64,000 nt of DNA from Parabacteroides bouchesdurhonensis. GTDB taxonomy: Bacteria; Bacteroidota; Bacteroidia; Bacteroidales; Tannerellaceae. The DNA lies in contig NZ_LT896588.1 in assembly GCF_900186615.1 (NCBI RefSeq), positions 1,263,347-1,327,346 of the forward strand, given 5' to 3'. Below the pieces are notes generated by a model. That model had not been told where the DNA came from. It saw only the letters and a program-made list of their open reading frames with translations, and ran no database searches. This document shows positions 36,451 to 43,868 of this stretch, piece by piece. Position 1 is the first letter of the stretch, and each line of letters begins with the position of its first letter. The translations under genes and the position numbers were made by a program.

Positions 36451-37044
36451 ATGATGATGAAAAAGAATATTCTTATAACTATCAGCTTAGTTGCAGTTAT
36501 TTCAGGTATAACAGCATGCAAACATGTTACAGAATTAAAAGTTATAAACGGAACTGTTATTGATGCCAGTATGAATAATATTACATTGGCAACTTCCGAC
36601 GGAAATACGGTAAATATCAGCACAATGAATGCAAATCCTGAAAAAGTTCCGGGTGTATTGCTTTATGATTCCGTAAAAGTAACTTGTGTAAATAAAGATA
36701 TGGAGGGTATAAAAATATTGACCGCTACCGAATTGTCAATACTGAGACATTCTCCTTATTATTATATACAAGGAACGTGGATAGAACCTAATCCAATTGC
36801 TCCGAAAGAAGTGCAAGGTTTTACGTTAAACCAAGATGGAACGGCACAATCCGTAAATATGGCCACTTTAAGCATTGACGGATGGAATTTAGAAGACCGC
36901 ACATTATTCCTTAATTATAAAAGCATAGGAAACAGACAAAGCTTTGATGGCATCGATACTTTACAAATAAATAAAATAGACGCTGATTCATTGGTTTTAT
37001 CCCAAAAAGGCATAGTAATCTGGCGTCTTGGTAAACAGAAATAA
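36451..37044 (+). CDS. Lipocalin-like lipoprotein
   Basis: 197 residues, lipobox GITAC (Cys23). Two beta domains: an OB-like N-terminal part (LKVINGTVIDASMNNITL) and a lipocalin-like C-terminal part that begins YYIQGTWIEP and continues GFTLNQDGTAQSVN, the pattern of Bacteroidales lipocalin-like proteins. It starts 11 bp after the secreted peptidase and should be in its operon. Function unknown. Confidence 0.7.
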   Translation: MMMKKNILITISLVAVISGITACKHVTELKVINGTVIDASMNNITLATSDGNTVNISTMNANPEKVPGVLLYDSVKVTCVNKDMEGIKILTATELSILRHSPYYYIQGTWIEPNPIAPKEVQGFTLNQDGTAQSVNMATLSIDGWNLEDRTLFLNYKSIGNRQSFDGIDTLQINKIDADSLVLSQKGIVIWRLGKQK

Positions 37045-37052
37045 TACAGAAG

Positions 37053-37080
37053 AAGGCTATCCATCACAGATAGCCTTTTA
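37053..37080 (+). terminator. Terminator after lipocalin-like gene
   Basis: AAGGCTATC (37053-37061) pairs with GATAGCCTT (37069-37077) and is followed by TTATTT. It lies between convergent genes. Confidence 0.75.
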
Positions 37081-37081
37081 T

Positions 37082-37879
37082 TTACGCAGAAACCGTTACA
37101 TCAAAGCCTGCTTTACGAGCTTTATCGGCTATTATTTCCAAATCATCCTTAGAAACCTTTTTCAAGGCTTTTACAGGCGTTTCTCTGTCTATGGTATATA
37201 TCATTACCTGTTTAGGACGAATTTGTTTTAAGGCTTCAATCCAACCGTTTATTTCAGCTTCTGTGGTATTATCTATATTTACTCCGTTTATTTCACCTCT
37301 TAAAAACATCGTTTGAATAATAAGATTACCTTTAAAACGACACAATTGTTGTAACAACTTATCAAAGGTAAAAGAAGGCGAATTAGGTACATTCAATTGT
37401 TGTATCCGGCTATCTAAAACAGAGTCTAACTTCAATATATTATCTTCAATCTTATTCAATGCGTGGAATACTTCTTCCTTATGAAGCATAGTGGAATTGG
37501 AAAGAACAGCTATTTTAGCTTTTGGGAAGAATTTGTTACGGGTTGCTATTGTATCATCAATAATTCCGGCAAACTCCGGATGCATAGTTGGCTCGCCATT
37601 TCCCGCAAAAGTAATTACATCAGGAGCAACTCCCTCAGCTTGCATGCTTTCTAATTTCTTTTCCAAAGCCTCTTTTACCTCTATACGAGACGGTAATTTA
37701 CTATGTGTACGACGTTCTTCATTCAATCCGCATTCACAGTAAATACAATTAAATGAACAAAGTTTACCATCGGTCGGCAATAAATTCATTCCTAAAGAAA
37801 CACCTAATCGGCGGCTATGAACCGGGCCGAAAACTATTTTATCAAAAAGAATTGTTGACATAACTTTATTAACAGACAT
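37082..37879 (-). CDS. Radical SAM protein
   Basis: 265 residues. The [4Fe-4S] motif is CSFNCIYC (Cx3Cx2C), preceded by FGPVHSRRLGVSLG; the GNGEPTMHPEF motif binds SAM. This short YfkAB/Elp3-like group has no assigned reaction. It ends 5 bp from the opposing terminator; monocistronic. Confidence 0.88.
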   Translation of the reverse strand: MSVNKVMSTILFDKIVFGPVHSRRLGVSLGMNLLPTDGKLCSFNCIYCECGLNEERRTHSKLPSRIEVKEALEKKLESMQAEGVAPDVITFAGNGEPTMHPEFAGIIDDTIATRNKFFPKAKIAVLSNSTMLHKEEVFHALNKIEDNILKLDSVLDSRIQQLNVPNSPSFTFDKLLQQLCRFKGNLIIQTMFLRGEINGVNIDNTTEAEINGWIEALKQIRPKQVMIYTIDRETPVKALKKVSKDDLEIIADKARKAGFDVTVSA

Positions 37880-37921
37880 TTATCATCAGATTATAATAAC
37901 ATACAAAACTACAAAAGCGTT

Positions 37922-39988
37922 TTAAAATTTCCATCTAAGTAAAGCATAAATATCTGTTTTATTTGAGCCTTCTATTTCCTCCATATCCGTACCGATAACA
38001 TCCCTGTCCATATAATGTGTGTATGCACATTTAGCAAAAAGAGATAATTTATTCAATATATCCCAACGAAATACGACGGATAAACGTATTCCCTTTCCAT
38101 AAAAAGACGACATATTAAATACATAAAGAATGTTTTTCTCATAAGAACTTATCCGGCTGGAATAGTCGTCAGTGAAAAAACAGGCAGCATACAAATTGGC
38201 TTGAACAGGCAAAGCTGGAGGAATCCATCCTGCATTATGAGAGAACATAATGCCTTTACCGGATTTTCCAGTTTCTTTATACAAAATACCATCAACAGAA
38301 GTTTTGAAAATAAAAGAAGCCGAAAAATGATAGCTCGTCTGTATTCGTATCCGCTGCCGGCTATAAGGCGAAACAGCTATATTATTATCATCCGGAACTG
38401 ACAAGTCCTTTTCTTTCTGCATGTATTTATAACGTATATAAGCCGAAAAGTTCTTTCCTGCCGTATAGTCCGCCTGTAGCATGTACTCTTGACCGGAGGA
38501 AGGCGAAGAAACACCGTATTTTAACCATGGGAAACGAAAGAAATCTGCATAGGCTGACAGTTTCCAATAAGGAATAGGAGTAAATTGAATTCCCATATAT
38601 AACCCTTGTTCATTTTGTATAGATGAGTTTTGCGAAAAAGCATTTCCAAAATAAGCCTGATATTGTTTGTCGTAATAGCGATATAAGAGCAATAATGACA
38701 TATAAGAAGCCGGAGTTAATTGTATTGCATTTAAAGTTGCCAGTGCTTTATTCTTAGAAACAGCTGTTTCTCCATAGAATTTAATCTTGTTATTTTTAAA
38801 CAGGTAATCAATACTCGCGTTTACATTATTATTTCCACGAAAATAGAAATGATTATATGGTTTCCATTCCGGCATCATTTGATCATTTCCAAAAGAGTAG
38901 GAGAGGGCTGTTATACCTACACATATATTGGGTGTTGCATACCGGATATTTCCTCCTATCGTCTGCATTTTAACATTATACCTCTTTTCCCAATCTCTTT
39001 TCAAACGATGATAACCATCTGTTTTTATAGATGTGAAAACATTATCCTGTACATTTGCATCCAACTTACGCAAAGAATAAAAGAAACTTATATCTACAGA
39101 CTTTATATTAACCGTTGCTGCCGCTCCACGGAAGAAGTCATTTTCATTTGTTGAAAAATGTCTTCTAAAACCATTATTTCTCCTTTCAGCTTGAGTAACA
39201 ATGGAAGTACGACTAAGAGAAAAGTCATTGCTTACTACCAAACCTTGTCCGAAAGAAACTTTATAATCGCCTATCGACAAAGTTTTCAACATCTTTATAT
39301 CTTTCAGAAAAAAATGGAATGAATAATAATCATACCCTTTATGATATTGATTCCAGAAAGGTTCTCCTGCATCCTTTTCTGCAACCACACCAAATTGAAA
39401 TCTATCATCAAATGAGTATGAATAACGTAAAGATGTATAAAAGGATTCTCCTAAATATTTCCTATTCGGATATTGTTGTAATATACTATCAGGATATGAA
39501 CCATATCCTTTCTTTTGTTGAAAACATTTATCATATCTGATTTGTAATTCATTAGAACCATATTTCAACAGGTTTTTCACTGTAAAAGGACGTTTATCAA
39601 CAGATATATCACCAACATATACAAATGGAAGGAGTAATTCAATAGTTTGTAAATCCAAGTTTTCAATATTTTTCAGTTCGTAAACAGTGACCATTTTCCC
39701 ATATCTATTTCTATAATTTATTATATTTTTTATCTGAATATCAGACAAAAAGGGTAATTTCTGTAATTGTTTTTCAGTAACTGAATTTAATTCAAAAGGA
39801 TGTTCGGTAAGATAAGACAGTTCCGAATATACTGTTTCCAACTTTTCAGTATCTTCTGTATTTTGAACCATTTCCTCTACATATTCCATCCATTTATCAA
39901 CAGAAAAAGAAGTTTGACTTTTAGCATTATAACCATTAATCAACAAGTATATTAACATGGTTATAAACGATAGATTAAATCTTTCCAT
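37922..39988 (-). CDS. HhH-domain outer-membrane barrel protein
   Basis: 688 residues. After a signal peptide comes a ComEA-like pair of helix-hairpin-helix motifs (about 60-120: LNSVTEKQLQKLPFLSD, YELKNIENLDLQTIELL), then about 550 residues of alternating beta strands typical of a large barrel, ending YALLRWKF. HhH motifs normally bind DNA backbone or act as protein contacts. The gene follows the PorV-like gene by 12 bp. Known widely in Bacteroidales but with no settled function; a role in DNA uptake or in an export complex is only a guess. Confidence 0.72.
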   Translation of the reverse strand: MERFNLSFITMLIYLLINGYNAKSQTSFSVDKWMEYVEEMVQNTEDTEKLETVYSELSYLTEHPFELNSVTEKQLQKLPFLSDIQIKNIINYRNRYGKMVTVYELKNIENLDLQTIELLLPFVYVGDISVDKRPFTVKNLLKYGSNELQIRYDKCFQQKKGYGSYPDSILQQYPNRKYLGESFYTSLRYSYSFDDRFQFGVVAEKDAGEPFWNQYHKGYDYYSFHFFLKDIKMLKTLSIGDYKVSFGQGLVVSNDFSLSRTSIVTQAERRNNGFRRHFSTNENDFFRGAAATVNIKSVDISFFYSLRKLDANVQDNVFTSIKTDGYHRLKRDWEKRYNVKMQTIGGNIRYATPNICVGITALSYSFGNDQMMPEWKPYNHFYFRGNNNVNASIDYLFKNNKIKFYGETAVSKNKALATLNAIQLTPASYMSLLLLYRYYDKQYQAYFGNAFSQNSSIQNEQGLYMGIQFTPIPYWKLSAYADFFRFPWLKYGVSSPSSGQEYMLQADYTAGKNFSAYIRYKYMQKEKDLSVPDDNNIAVSPYSRQRIRIQTSYHFSASFIFKTSVDGILYKETGKSGKGIMFSHNAGWIPPALPVQANLYAACFFTDDYSSRISSYEKNILYVFNMSSFYGKGIRLSVVFRWDILNKLSLFAKCAYTHYMDRDVIGTDMEEIEGSNKTDIYALLRWKF

Positions 39989-40000
39989 AGTAAAGCATAT

Positions 40001-40813
40001 TTAAAAAGAAAATGATAGGCCAATGCCTGTACTTATTCCCAGTACCGAATGATATGTAGCCGCAGTATTAATAGTAAAACCGGATAAATCATATCCAAAT
40101 CCAAAAGAAGGTATAAACGGCTTTCCCCTTATTCCTCCCCGAATATGAAATACATTGAAAACTGTATATTCAAAACCTACATTTCCCAGTAATATATGTT
40201 CCTTACTTGTACCTAAACTACCAATTATCAACATATCATTAATAATTTCCCATTGAAAACCTAATTGTAACAAATAAGGCATAAAATCTTTTATTTCAAC
40301 TCCTTTATTTTTAATTGGTACAGACGGTAAATTCATTATCAACATACCTACTAACAAATTATCAACCGGATGAATTGTAATTCCCAAGTCTGTTGATAAT
40401 CCCGAAACTGTTCTTTCTGTTAACTCCGTTTGCAACATAGTATATTGTACAGACACTCCTAACGACCACTTTTCAGACAGTTGTTTACTTAAAGATAAAC
40501 GAAACATACTTTCCCTGTAAGCATCGTATCCAAAAGAAAAGATATCAACACCTGCCGATAATAAATTATCAGGATACCGAAAACTGACATTTACAGTACT
40601 TAATTCCTTTAATAAGTATTTATTGAAATAATTGATTTGTATGGATTTTGACTCGGATAAAGCTATTAATGAAGGGTTGAAAAAAGCAGATTGAGTAACT
40701 TCATTTCCACCCATGGAAATACTGCGTATATCTGCCAAACGTAAGTTATCAACAGCATATAAATAAGATTGAAAACTTGCCAATAGCAGCAAGCCAAATA
40801 CAATTCGTCTCAT
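40001..40813 (-). CDS. PorV/PorQ-like outer-membrane barrel protein
   Basis: 270 residues, signal peptide (ends YLYA). It opens with ADIRSISMGGNEV and FFNPSLIAL, the start of the PorV/PorQ/UPF0164 group of FadL-type barrels, and ends GISTGIGLSFSF. PorV and PorQ act in T9SS cargo handling, but this group also has members outside it. First gene of a two-gene unit with the HhH barrel protein. Confidence 0.65.
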   Translation of the reverse strand: MRRIVFGLLLLASFQSYLYAVDNLRLADIRSISMGGNEVTQSAFFNPSLIALSESKSIQINYFNKYLLKELSTVNVSFRYPDNLLSAGVDIFSFGYDAYRESMFRLSLSKQLSEKWSLGVSVQYTMLQTELTERTVSGLSTDLGITIHPVDNLLVGMLIMNLPSVPIKNKGVEIKDFMPYLLQLGFQWEIINDMLIIGSLGTSKEHILLGNVGFEYTVFNVFHIRGGIRGKPFIPSFGFGYDLSGFTINTAATYHSVLGISTGIGLSFSF

Positions 40814-40932
40814 AGAAAAGGTTTTCGTTTTAATACAAATGCAAAAGTAATACTTTATACATACCTGGCAATTTATTAATAAACGAATTAGTCAAATAGT
40901 GTAAAACCTGTACATCAAATCATTAAATCACC

Positions 40933-40940
40933 TATTTTTG
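40933..40940 (+). promoter_or_regulatory. DUF4294 gene -7 box (TATTTTTG)
   Basis: TATTTTTG fits TAnnTTTG but sits only 6 bp before the ATG at 40947, so the RNA would begin at or next to the start codon. Confidence 0.4.
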
Positions 40941-40946
40941 CAACGT

Positions 40947-41552
40947 ATGGCAAGAGTTAGATTGTATATTTTTCTATTATTTATTACTGTTTGCTTCTTT
41001 AAGGGAAGTGCACAGACATTCAAAATGAACATCCTTCCGGAAGGACTACAAAGAGCTTATTTCGATGGAAAAGACACAGTGCCTATTGTTCATTTAAGAG
41101 AAGTATACGTTTTTCCCAAGGAAAAATTTAAAAATAAACGTGAAGAAGCAAAATATAATAAATTAGTACGCGATGTAAAACGCACATTGCCTTATGCTAA
41201 AATGGTATATGAAACACTTATAGAAACGTATGAATATATGGAAACATTGCCTACGGAAAAAGCTCGTCATGAACATCTTAAACGAATGGAAAAAGAATTG
41301 TTCAAAGAATATAAACCGGAGTTGAAAAAACTTTCTTTTTCGCAAGGTAAATTACTTATTAAACTAATTGACAGAGAATGTAACCAATCCAGTTATAATC
41401 TGTTGAAGGCTTATTTGGGTAGTTTTAGAGCAGGCTTCTGGAACTTGTTTGCCGGTATGTTTGGAGCCAGCCTTAAAACAGAATACGATCCAAAAGGAAA
41501 AGATGCAATGACCGAACGAGTAGTTATAATGGTTGAAAACGGTTTAATCTGA
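40947..41552 (+). CDS. DUF4294 protein
   Basis: 201 residues from ATG 40947 (the frame also opens with TTG at 40938). Signal peptide (ends GSAQ), then VPIVHLREVYVFP and a long helical, Lys/Glu-rich middle (RDVKRTLPYAKMVYETLIETYEYMETLP), the DUF4294 family pattern. Exported; function unknown. It overlaps the opposing methyltransferase gene by 9 bp at the 3' end with no terminator visible. Confidence 0.8.
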   Translation: MARVRLYIFLLFITVCFFKGSAQTFKMNILPEGLQRAYFDGKDTVPIVHLREVYVFPKEKFKNKREEAKYNKLVRDVKRTLPYAKMVYETLIETYEYMETLPTEKARHEHLKRMEKELFKEYKPELKKLSFSQGKLLIKLIDRECNQSSYNLLKAYLGSFRAGFWNLFAGMFGASLKTEYDPKGKDAMTERVVIMVENGLI

Positions 41553-42074
41553 CAACTGTTTAAAGAAATCCCAAATAACTATACCGGTAGTTACAGATAC
41601 ATTTAAAGAATGCTTTGTTCCGTATTGAGGTATCTCGATGCACATATCACATTTATCAACAACTGCCTGTTGAACTCCTTTTACTTCATTTCCCATAATA
41701 ACAGCATACTTTTTATTCTTGTCCAACAGAAGCTTATCCAACATAATACTTCCTTCTACCTGTTCTATTGCGCAAACAGTATAACCTTGTTGCCGAAGTT
41801 TATCAACAGCTGCCAAAGTATCATCAAAATACTTCCAGGTAACAGTATCTTCGGCACCTAAAGCCGTTTTATGTATTTCTACATGTGGAGGACATGCGGT
41901 TATTCCACATAAATAAACAGCTTCTACTTTGAAAGCATCCGAAGTACGAAATACAGAACCCACATTATTTAGGCTTCTTATATGATCTAAAACTATTACT
42001 AAGGGTATTTTTCTACTTTCTTTAAACGCTTCCGGAGTAAGGCGATTCAATTCTGTTACTTTCAATTTACGCAT
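41544..42074 (-). CDS. TrmH/SpoU-family RNA 2'-O-methyltransferase
   Basis: 176 residues from ATG 42074 (MRKLKVTELNRL); the longer frame adds only nine residues upstream. SPOUT knot motifs: VLDHIRSLNNVGSVFRTSDAF (motif 1), YAVIMGNEVKGV (motif 2) and IPQYGTKHSLNVSVTTGI (motif 3). Methylates ribose 2'-OH in tRNA or rRNA; which site is unknown. A TACCTTTG box lies at 42099-42106. Confidence 0.92.
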   Translation of the reverse strand: MRKLKVTELNRLTPEAFKESRKIPLVIVLDHIRSLNNVGSVFRTSDAFKVEAVYLCGITACPPHVEIHKTALGAEDTVTWKYFDDTLAAVDKLRQQGYTVCAIEQVEGSIMLDKLLLDKNKKYAVIMGNEVKGVQQAVVDKCDMCIEIPQYGTKHSLNVSVTTGIVIWDFFKQLSD

Positions 42075-42098
42075 ATATCCAAATCTATTATTACCTTG

Positions 42099-42106
42099 CA
42101 AAGGTA
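42099..42106 (-). promoter_or_regulatory. Methyltransferase gene -7 box (TACCTTTG)
   Basis: TACCTTTG on the minus strand matches TAnnTTTG, 25 bp before the ATG at 42074. Confidence 0.5.
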
Positions 42107-42590
42107 GATATTTCCATACGAAATAAAAGTAAATATTCCGTTGAAAACATATTAATAAACAGTGAATATAAAATGAAAAATAATTCTTGTTTTATTCAAA
42201 TACTTCATTATACATCCCTCTATTTTATATTTGCAATAGAAATAATCCTTTATTTATTATATACTTTCAACATCAACTATACACATATAAACATACATAA
42301 TTTCCATAAATTTATTCACATCACTTATTATAAACGATAATATATAAAAATACGTAACTTAAAGAAAAACAAATGATAAGAGCTACCATATACTGTTGGT
42401 ATCTTTTTAATAAGTAATTTATATACCTTAATAACTCAATATACAAGATATATAAAGAAAATCTTTTAACCATTTCAACAGGACATCATATTCATCATAT
42501 TTTTTAATTAAGAATAAATATAATAAGAATATAATATATTAATGTGGATAACTTGATCACACACTATTTAGAGATACCTATTTTATAATA

Positions 42591-42651
42591 CTCTCGGAAG
42601 AAATTTTATTTCCTTTCGAGAGAAACTGAATTTTCTTCCGAAAGGAGTTAA
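42591..42651. repeat. Intergenic copy of the 21-bp TTTCTCTCG repeat
   Basis: Two to three units in both orientations: CTCTCGGAAGAAA (42591-42603), TTTCCTTTCGAGAGAAA (42609-42625) and TTTTCTTCCGAAAGGAG (42631-42647). The first two can pair imperfectly. The same units make up codons 29-45 of the tatD-like gene. Confidence 0.65.
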
Positions 42652-42688
42652 AAGTACTTTTTATATATGGTTTTATTCGTTTTTCATA

Positions 42689-42716
42689 TTTGATAATGAA
42701 GAAAGTTATAACTTTG
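42689..42716 (+). promoter_or_regulatory. nadA promoter (TTTG / TAACTTTG)
   Basis: TTTG at 42689-42692 and TAACTTTG at 42709-42716 match the -33 and -7 boxes with 16 bp between. Transcription from about 42723 gives a leader of roughly 140 nt before nadA, starting with the hairpin TTATCAAC/GTTGATAA (42721-42741). Confidence 0.55.
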
Positions 42717-42864
42717 CATATTATCAACTTATTGTTGATAACTATATAATATAAAGATTATCAGTAAATAGAATATTAATAACTTAGTTTATATCTTGTA
42801 AATAAGCTATTATAATTGCCTTATTTATAGCTTCTGATAGAACTAAAACGAATAAAATAAAGCT

Positions 42865-43851
42865 ATGTCAACAAATCAATCAATAGGATATATGGATGTT
42901 CCTGTACCGAAAAATATAGATCTGAAAGAAGAGATTAACAGATTACGTAAAGAAAAAAACGCAATCATATTAGCTCATTATTATCAAACCGGAGATATAC
43001 AGGATATTGCCGATTTTGTAGGTGACAGTCTTGCATTGGCTCAGTGGGCAGCAAAAACTAAAGCAGACATAATTGTATTATGTGGTGTTCATTTTATGGG
43101 AGAAACAGCAAAGATTCTTTGTCCTGATAAAAAAGTATTGGTTCCTGATTTGAATGCCGGTTGTTCTTTGGCTGATAGTTGTCCGGCTCCTGAATTTGCA
43201 GAATTTGTGAAACAGCATCCGGGTTATACGGTTATTTCTTATGTAAATACTACAGCTGCTGTTAAAGCAGTAACGGATGTGGTGGTAACTTCTACCAATG
43301 CCCGTCAGATTGTTGAAAGTTTTCCGGAAGATACAAAGATTATTTTTGGTCCAGATCGTAATTTAGGTAATTATATAAATGGTATTACAGGACGTAATAT
43401 GTTATTATGGGATGGTGCTTGTCATGTTCATGAACAATTCTCTTTAGAAAAGATATTAGAATTAAAGAAACAATATCCGGAAGCAGAAGTAATAACTCAT
43501 CCCGAATGTAAACAACCTATTATACAGGTCTCAGACTTCGTAGGATCGACTGCGGCATTATTAAAGCATACTATTAAGTCTGATAGAAAACAATTCATTG
43601 TAGCGACTGAAAGTGGCGTTATTCATGAAATGCGTAAGCAGAGTCCTTACAAGGACTTTATTCCTGCTCCTCCGAATGATAGTACCTGTGCATGCAATGA
43701 ATGTAGTTTTATGCGTTTAAACACAATGGAAAAGCTTTATAACTGTCTGAAATATGAATTACCTGAAATATTTGTAGATGAGGAAATTCAAAAGAAAGCT
43801 ATAAAGCCAATTAAGAAAATGTTGGAAATATCGGAGAAACTAGGATTATAG
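42865..43851 (+). CDS. nadA: Quinolinate synthase
   Basis: 328 residues. [4Fe-4S] enzyme that joins iminoaspartate (from NadB) with dihydroxyacetone phosphate to quinolinate. Seen: AIILAHYYQTGDIQDIADFVGDS split over the first substrate lobe, VLCGVHFMGETAKIL, NAGCSLADSC, THPECKQPI and CACNECSFM, which hold the cluster cysteines. nadB is in the same window but 20 kb away. The leader is unusually long. Confidence 0.97.
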   Translation: MSTNQSIGYMDVPVPKNIDLKEEINRLRKEKNAIILAHYYQTGDIQDIADFVGDSLALAQWAAKTKADIIVLCGVHFMGETAKILCPDKKVLVPDLNAGCSLADSCPAPEFAEFVKQHPGYTVISYVNTTAAVKAVTDVVVTSTNARQIVESFPEDTKIIFGPDRNLGNYINGITGRNMLLWDGACHVHEQFSLEKILELKKQYPEAEVITHPECKQPIIQVSDFVGSTAALLKHTIKSDRKQFIVATESGVIHEMRKQSPYKDFIPAPPNDSTCACNECSFMRLNTMEKLYNCLKYELPEIFVDEEIQKKAIKPIKKMLEISEKLGL

Positions 43852-43868
43852 TATCCTTTTCAATTCTA

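Larger units (their letters stand above)
42110..42760. other. Candidate replication origin (oriC): AT-rich gap with DnaA-box matches
   Basis: The longest non-coding stretch of the window (42075-42864, about 790 bp), very AT-rich, with no believable ORF. It contains TGTGGATAA at 42543-42551 (exact complement of the DnaA box TTATCCACA) and TTATTCACA at 42312-42320 (fits TTATNCACA), plus one-mismatch boxes CTATACACA (42277-42285), TTATTCAAA (42192-42200) and TGTTGATAA (42733-42741). Sampled G/C balance of the plus strand changes sign across this area. dnaA is not adjacent, which is common in Bacteroidetes. Not proven: the skew was only sampled by hand. Confidence 0.5.

Noticed and set aside
42110-42860. 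Hidden protein gene in the long gap before nadA
   Set aside because: All frames are broken by stops and no start with a sensible leader is seen; composition is that of spacer DNA.
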